Below, piece after piece: positions 60,740-64,000 of a stretch of DNA of 64,000 bases. Each line of letters starts with the position of its first letter. Position 1 is the stretch's first letter. A program made the position numbers and the translations under genes. The DNA comes from Amblyornis subalaris (lineage: Eukaryota; Chordata; Aves; Passeriformes; Ptilonorhynchidae), in assembly GCA_018881555.1 (NCBI GenBank), contig JACAXG010000080.1:3095377-3159376 (forward strand). The letters are read 5' to 3'. The notes beneath the pieces are model-generated. The model saw only the letters and a program-made list of their open reading frames with translations, did not search any database and was not told where the DNA came from.

Positions 60740-61115
60740 GAATCACAGAATTGTTAAGGTTGGAAAAGACCTCTAAGATCCTCAAGCCCAACCATCAACC
60801 ATCACCACATTATGTTCACGTCCTCACGTGCCACATCCACACAGTTTCTGAACACTTCCAGGGATGAGGATTCCACTACTGTCCTGAGCAGCCTGTGCCA
60901 GGGCTTGACAACTCTTTCTGTGAAGAAATTTTCCCNTGTATCCAATTTAAACCTGCCCCGGACAACTTGAGGGTGTTTCCTCTTCTCCCTTGNTCCCTGG
61001 GAGCAGTGCCCGACTTCTCCCTGGCTGCCCCCTCCTGTCAGGGCATTGTGGAGAGCCAGAAGGTCCCCCCTGAGCCTCGTTTTCTCCAGGCTGAAGAGAT
61101 GGGTCCAGTGCTCTG
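60740..61115 (-). mobile_element. CR1 LINE fragment, second subfamily
   Basis: gaatcacagaattgttaagg, cacgtgccacatccacacag and aggtcccccctgagcctcg in order. Confidence 0.9.
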
Positions 61116-63302
61116 AACTGACCATCGAGTTCCTCACTCCACCTTCTGTCACAGTCAGCACTTGCAGGGGTGCAAGACTGAAGGAGCATTAAAACACCAA
61201 GTTTGATTTATCTTTATCTCAGCCAAACTCACTCTGAAGAGCCAATGGGAAAAAACCAAAAAAGGGAAAAATGAAACAAAGCCTTTTTGTGGATCCACCT
61301 AAAGTGATAAAAACAACTACATTTCTAAGGTACTCTGTGTTCCCAGGGGAATCAGCAGAACTACCAGAGCACCAAAGATGACATCCCATCCCAAGGCACT
61401 GATGGGCCGAGGCATTTGTACCAAACTTTTCTCCAGACACTCTGCAGAGTTGTGATTTCTCTTCCAGAGGATTCCACTTCCAAGAACTTAATAAACATGA
61501 CTGCTGGGTCTGGCTGTAAATAGCCAAGTGGATACAGGGAGTCTAGAGGGCTCCTCTCCAAGCCACTGAAAGGTGAGAATGCAAGAAGCAGCCAAAAACA
61601 CAAGGACTATTCAGCTGGCAACAACAATAGTCACGCCCGGCTATGCAGGATGCCTACAATGCTGTGTCTTAAATATTCCAAAGTCAAAATATCATGGAGG
61701 TCATCAGGGCTCAGGAAAACAAATCTGAATGCAGTAGGTTAAAAATAGAGAGGTCGTGCCCAGGGAAGACATCAGGAGAAAGGAAAAGGAGCAGTTCTAA
61801 GTTTACACCGATATTATCCATGGGATGGAAAAGGCAACAATGAACTTGAACAAGNGTTTTCCCACATTCGGGAATAGGGAAGGATGCAGAGAAGCAGCGG
61901 CACAGCCGGACATTGGTGTCACCAGGATGGAGGGACACCCTATTTTGGCTGAAGACAATGCTGTGGAGACACCTGGCACTGACCAGCACCTGAATGCCAG
62001 TGGACATCGCTCCAGCCACTGCTTCCCAACCCACCAGGGAGCACAGGCAGCCACTGACTCCAGTGATTTCCAGCCCCAGTTTGAGCTGGGATGCTTGATT
62101 ATTACATCCAACAGTGCAGGAGGAGCACTCGGATGGGAGGGAGGCAGCCAGCTCCAGCAGCTGGATTCAGGCTACTGGATCCAATAAAACTATCGTGTCA
62201 AAACTGCTGTTGGCAAACAAGATTTTTATTAATGCATTTTGGAAAAAAACACCCAGATTCCTTAGGAAAAGGACAAACCCTGAGGAAGCTCTCATGAATG
62301 CAGCTCCTGGGAAGTGGATATGGTTCTGCTGCACTAGTGTGTCCCAGTTGCTCACAGAAGGCTCCAACCTCATCCTGACATACAGGAAGGAGCAGGAACA
62401 GACCTACAAATGCTCTGGAGTCCTCAGCAGCAGCTCTGACTATCCACCCCCTCCCCACGTCAGCCCAGCTGTGAGCCAGCATCTCTCCCGCCTTCAGCAT
62501 ATGGATTAACAAGAGCAGATGGATAAAATGAGGAGAGGAGACCGTGGTGATAGAGAACTGAGCAGTAATTAATAAGAACTTGTTTCTATTCTTCTCTTAT
62601 ATAATTTCTATCTGTAAACATCCAACCCTCGGGCATTGGCATTAAACACGGCCTCAAAGGCAGGAACCTGAAGAACAATTTAAAAATAAAAGAAAGGTAC
62701 ATTCCCAGAATTCATCTGAAAACCCAGAAAGGCAGTCAGTAATTAAAAGCATTCCTGAGGAATTCTCCTCCGGGTTATCTCCTGCACTAAAAGATCAACC
62801 TGGTCATGAGAACGTGTTTAAAGAAACGATGAGGAGCAAAAGGAAAGGGGAGCAAAACACTCCTGAAGAGGCACAGAACACCACTGCTGGCTTTGTGACT
62901 GGACAGATGTGTCCCACAGTCCCAGAATCTGTCCCACAGCTGCCAGGGTCATGTCCAGGTTGGGATGATTAGCAGCAGCAGGCTAAGCCTGCAGAACAGT
63001 TCTCTCAAGCATTGTATGCCACTAACAAGAAATGGAGTGAGGAGATCATAAATCAGCCCCTCAACTGATCCCCACCTCCAGCTTCCCCACTGCTCCAGAA
63101 CCTGCTCTGCCAGCCGAGGTGGCAGCCCTGGCACCAGCCCACAGGGAACACCACACACACACAGGAGCTCAGCGTGTGCTCCAGGACCAGCAGCGCCACT
63201 TAGGAAACACCTCCAAAACCAGCACTGGAAATGTTCTCACGTTTAGTTGAGTTTCCCAGATTTTGATGTGCGCTTTGACCTTCCAGTGGGCACTACTGAG
63301 AT

Positions 63303-63366
63303 GACTCCGACTTGGAAGGGACCTTTAAAGACCACATAGTCCAACCCCTGCCACAAGCAGGGACAA
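63303..63366 (-). mobile_element. CR1 3' tip
   Basis: gactccgacttggaagggac to ccctgccacaagcagggac. Confidence 0.75.
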
Positions 63367-64000
63367 TCACCACAGGAACCACCTCTGGGTGACAGAAGCC
63401 TAAGTTCAAGTTCAGTGGAGTGGTTTTGGGGGCAAGTCAGGTGAAATCCAGTGTGAGATCTAAAGGACAAGGACGTGTTCAGTTCAGCATTCCTCCAACA
63501 AAGTTTAACTCTCCACAAAAGACATGGACACAACCAGCCAAAGCATCACCAAGACACTCCTGGGAGAACACACCATGGATTTGCTCCAGCCGCTCCATAA
63601 ACATCCTAGTTCCAAAAAATGCATAATTTATGGGCTCTCCATTAGCTGCAATCGGATACACTCACTCACAGAGGCAGCACATGATCCCCAGACGTGAATA
63701 CAGCAACATTTTTGCGCTGGTACAGATTCAGGGTGTCGGGTTAGTGCTCAGGGGTGACCANGGCACCAGAGCCAGGCTCAGCCTCCTCAGCCACAGCTCG
63801 GGTCATCCTCATGGAGAGCCCACACTGAGAGCAGCAAAGAGCTCCGAGCCAAACCCCTCATGTGCTCCCACCAGAGAATTTGGGGTTGTTTTTAACCTCA
63901 AGCCACGTGNCTCCCAGAGCAATCCGAAAACAGTCACACCAGCCCAATGAGGGGACAAGATTATGAATGAGATCAAAAATGATAATAATTGCTCCAAGAT

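Larger units (their letters stand above)
59731..64000. other. Stretch upstream of the first ENOX2 exon found
   Basis: Contains two CR1 pieces and otherwise unassigned DNA. A donor-like TTCAGA|gtgagt on the minus strand at about 61213 could end an upstream exon, but its carry cannot be tied to the exon at 59730. No CpG island is visible, so the ENOX2 promoter probably lies outside. Confidence 0.4.

Noticed and set aside
63479..63661. Minus-strand 60-codon frame near the right edge as an ENOX2 5' exon
   Set aside because: No family similarity and no splice borders of the required phase.

Overview
The window looks like bird nuclear DNA. About 35 fragments of the avian CR1 LINE are scattered through it on both strands, nearly all truncated to the 3' part. 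No other transposon family stands out. Genes are split into short exons with consensus splice sites, introns are small, and several GC-rich CpG islands are present. A compact, GC-rich, probably microchromosomal setting fits. Human counterparts of two of the genes lie side by side on Xq26, which in songbirds corresponds to chromosome 4A. That placement is from memory and is inference.

Three protein-coding genes are supported, all on the minus strand and read right to left. (1) ENOX2 occupies 59730 to 40540, with 14 coding exons that join in phase through to the stop codon. The initiator exon was not found and may lie to the right or outside the window. (2) An ARHGAP36/ARHGAP6-family RhoGAP occupies about 36.7 kb down to 24935, with 10 firm coding exons, one probable upstream exon and a likely 5' leader exon. 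Its position next to ENOX2 points to ARHGAP36. Its GAP domain has the catalytic arginine and asparagine that mammalian ARHGAP36 has lost, so it looks like ARHGAP6 there. (3) A small RGCC-like gene (regulator of cell cycle / RGC-32 family, 101 aa) occupies about 21.7 kb down to 18822, with four coding exons and a non-coding first exon in a CpG island. Gaps between the genes are only about 1 kb if the candidate poly(A) signals are right.

Region by region: 1-10.3 kb has no recognisable gene, only CR1 pieces. 10.3-10.9 kb is a CpG island with a YY1-type site and an 18-bp GC-box minisatellite, likely a promoter whose gene I could not identify. 10.9-12.2 kb holds low-complexity DNA and a 9-bp minisatellite. 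12.2-18.3 kb has CR1 pieces and GC-rich unique DNA without a gene. 18.3-22.1 kb is the RGCC-like gene. 23.0-37 kb is the RhoGAP gene, whose introns hold several minisatellites. 38.2-59.7 kb is ENOX2. 59.7-64 kb has CR1 pieces and unassigned DNA.

Nothing indicates that the three genes form one pathway. ENOX2 is an RRM protein with claimed oxidase and disulfide-exchange activity, the RhoGAP family acts on Rho GTPases and (ARHGAP36) on PKA, and RGCC acts in cell-cycle and kinase signalling. The most interesting points are the intact GAP active site in an ARHGAP36-position gene, the RGCC paralogue beside it, missing redox cysteines in ENOX2, and a tandem duplication of an exon-intron junction in the RGCC-like gene. 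Scattered single N bases reduce certainty at a few codons and splice sites.
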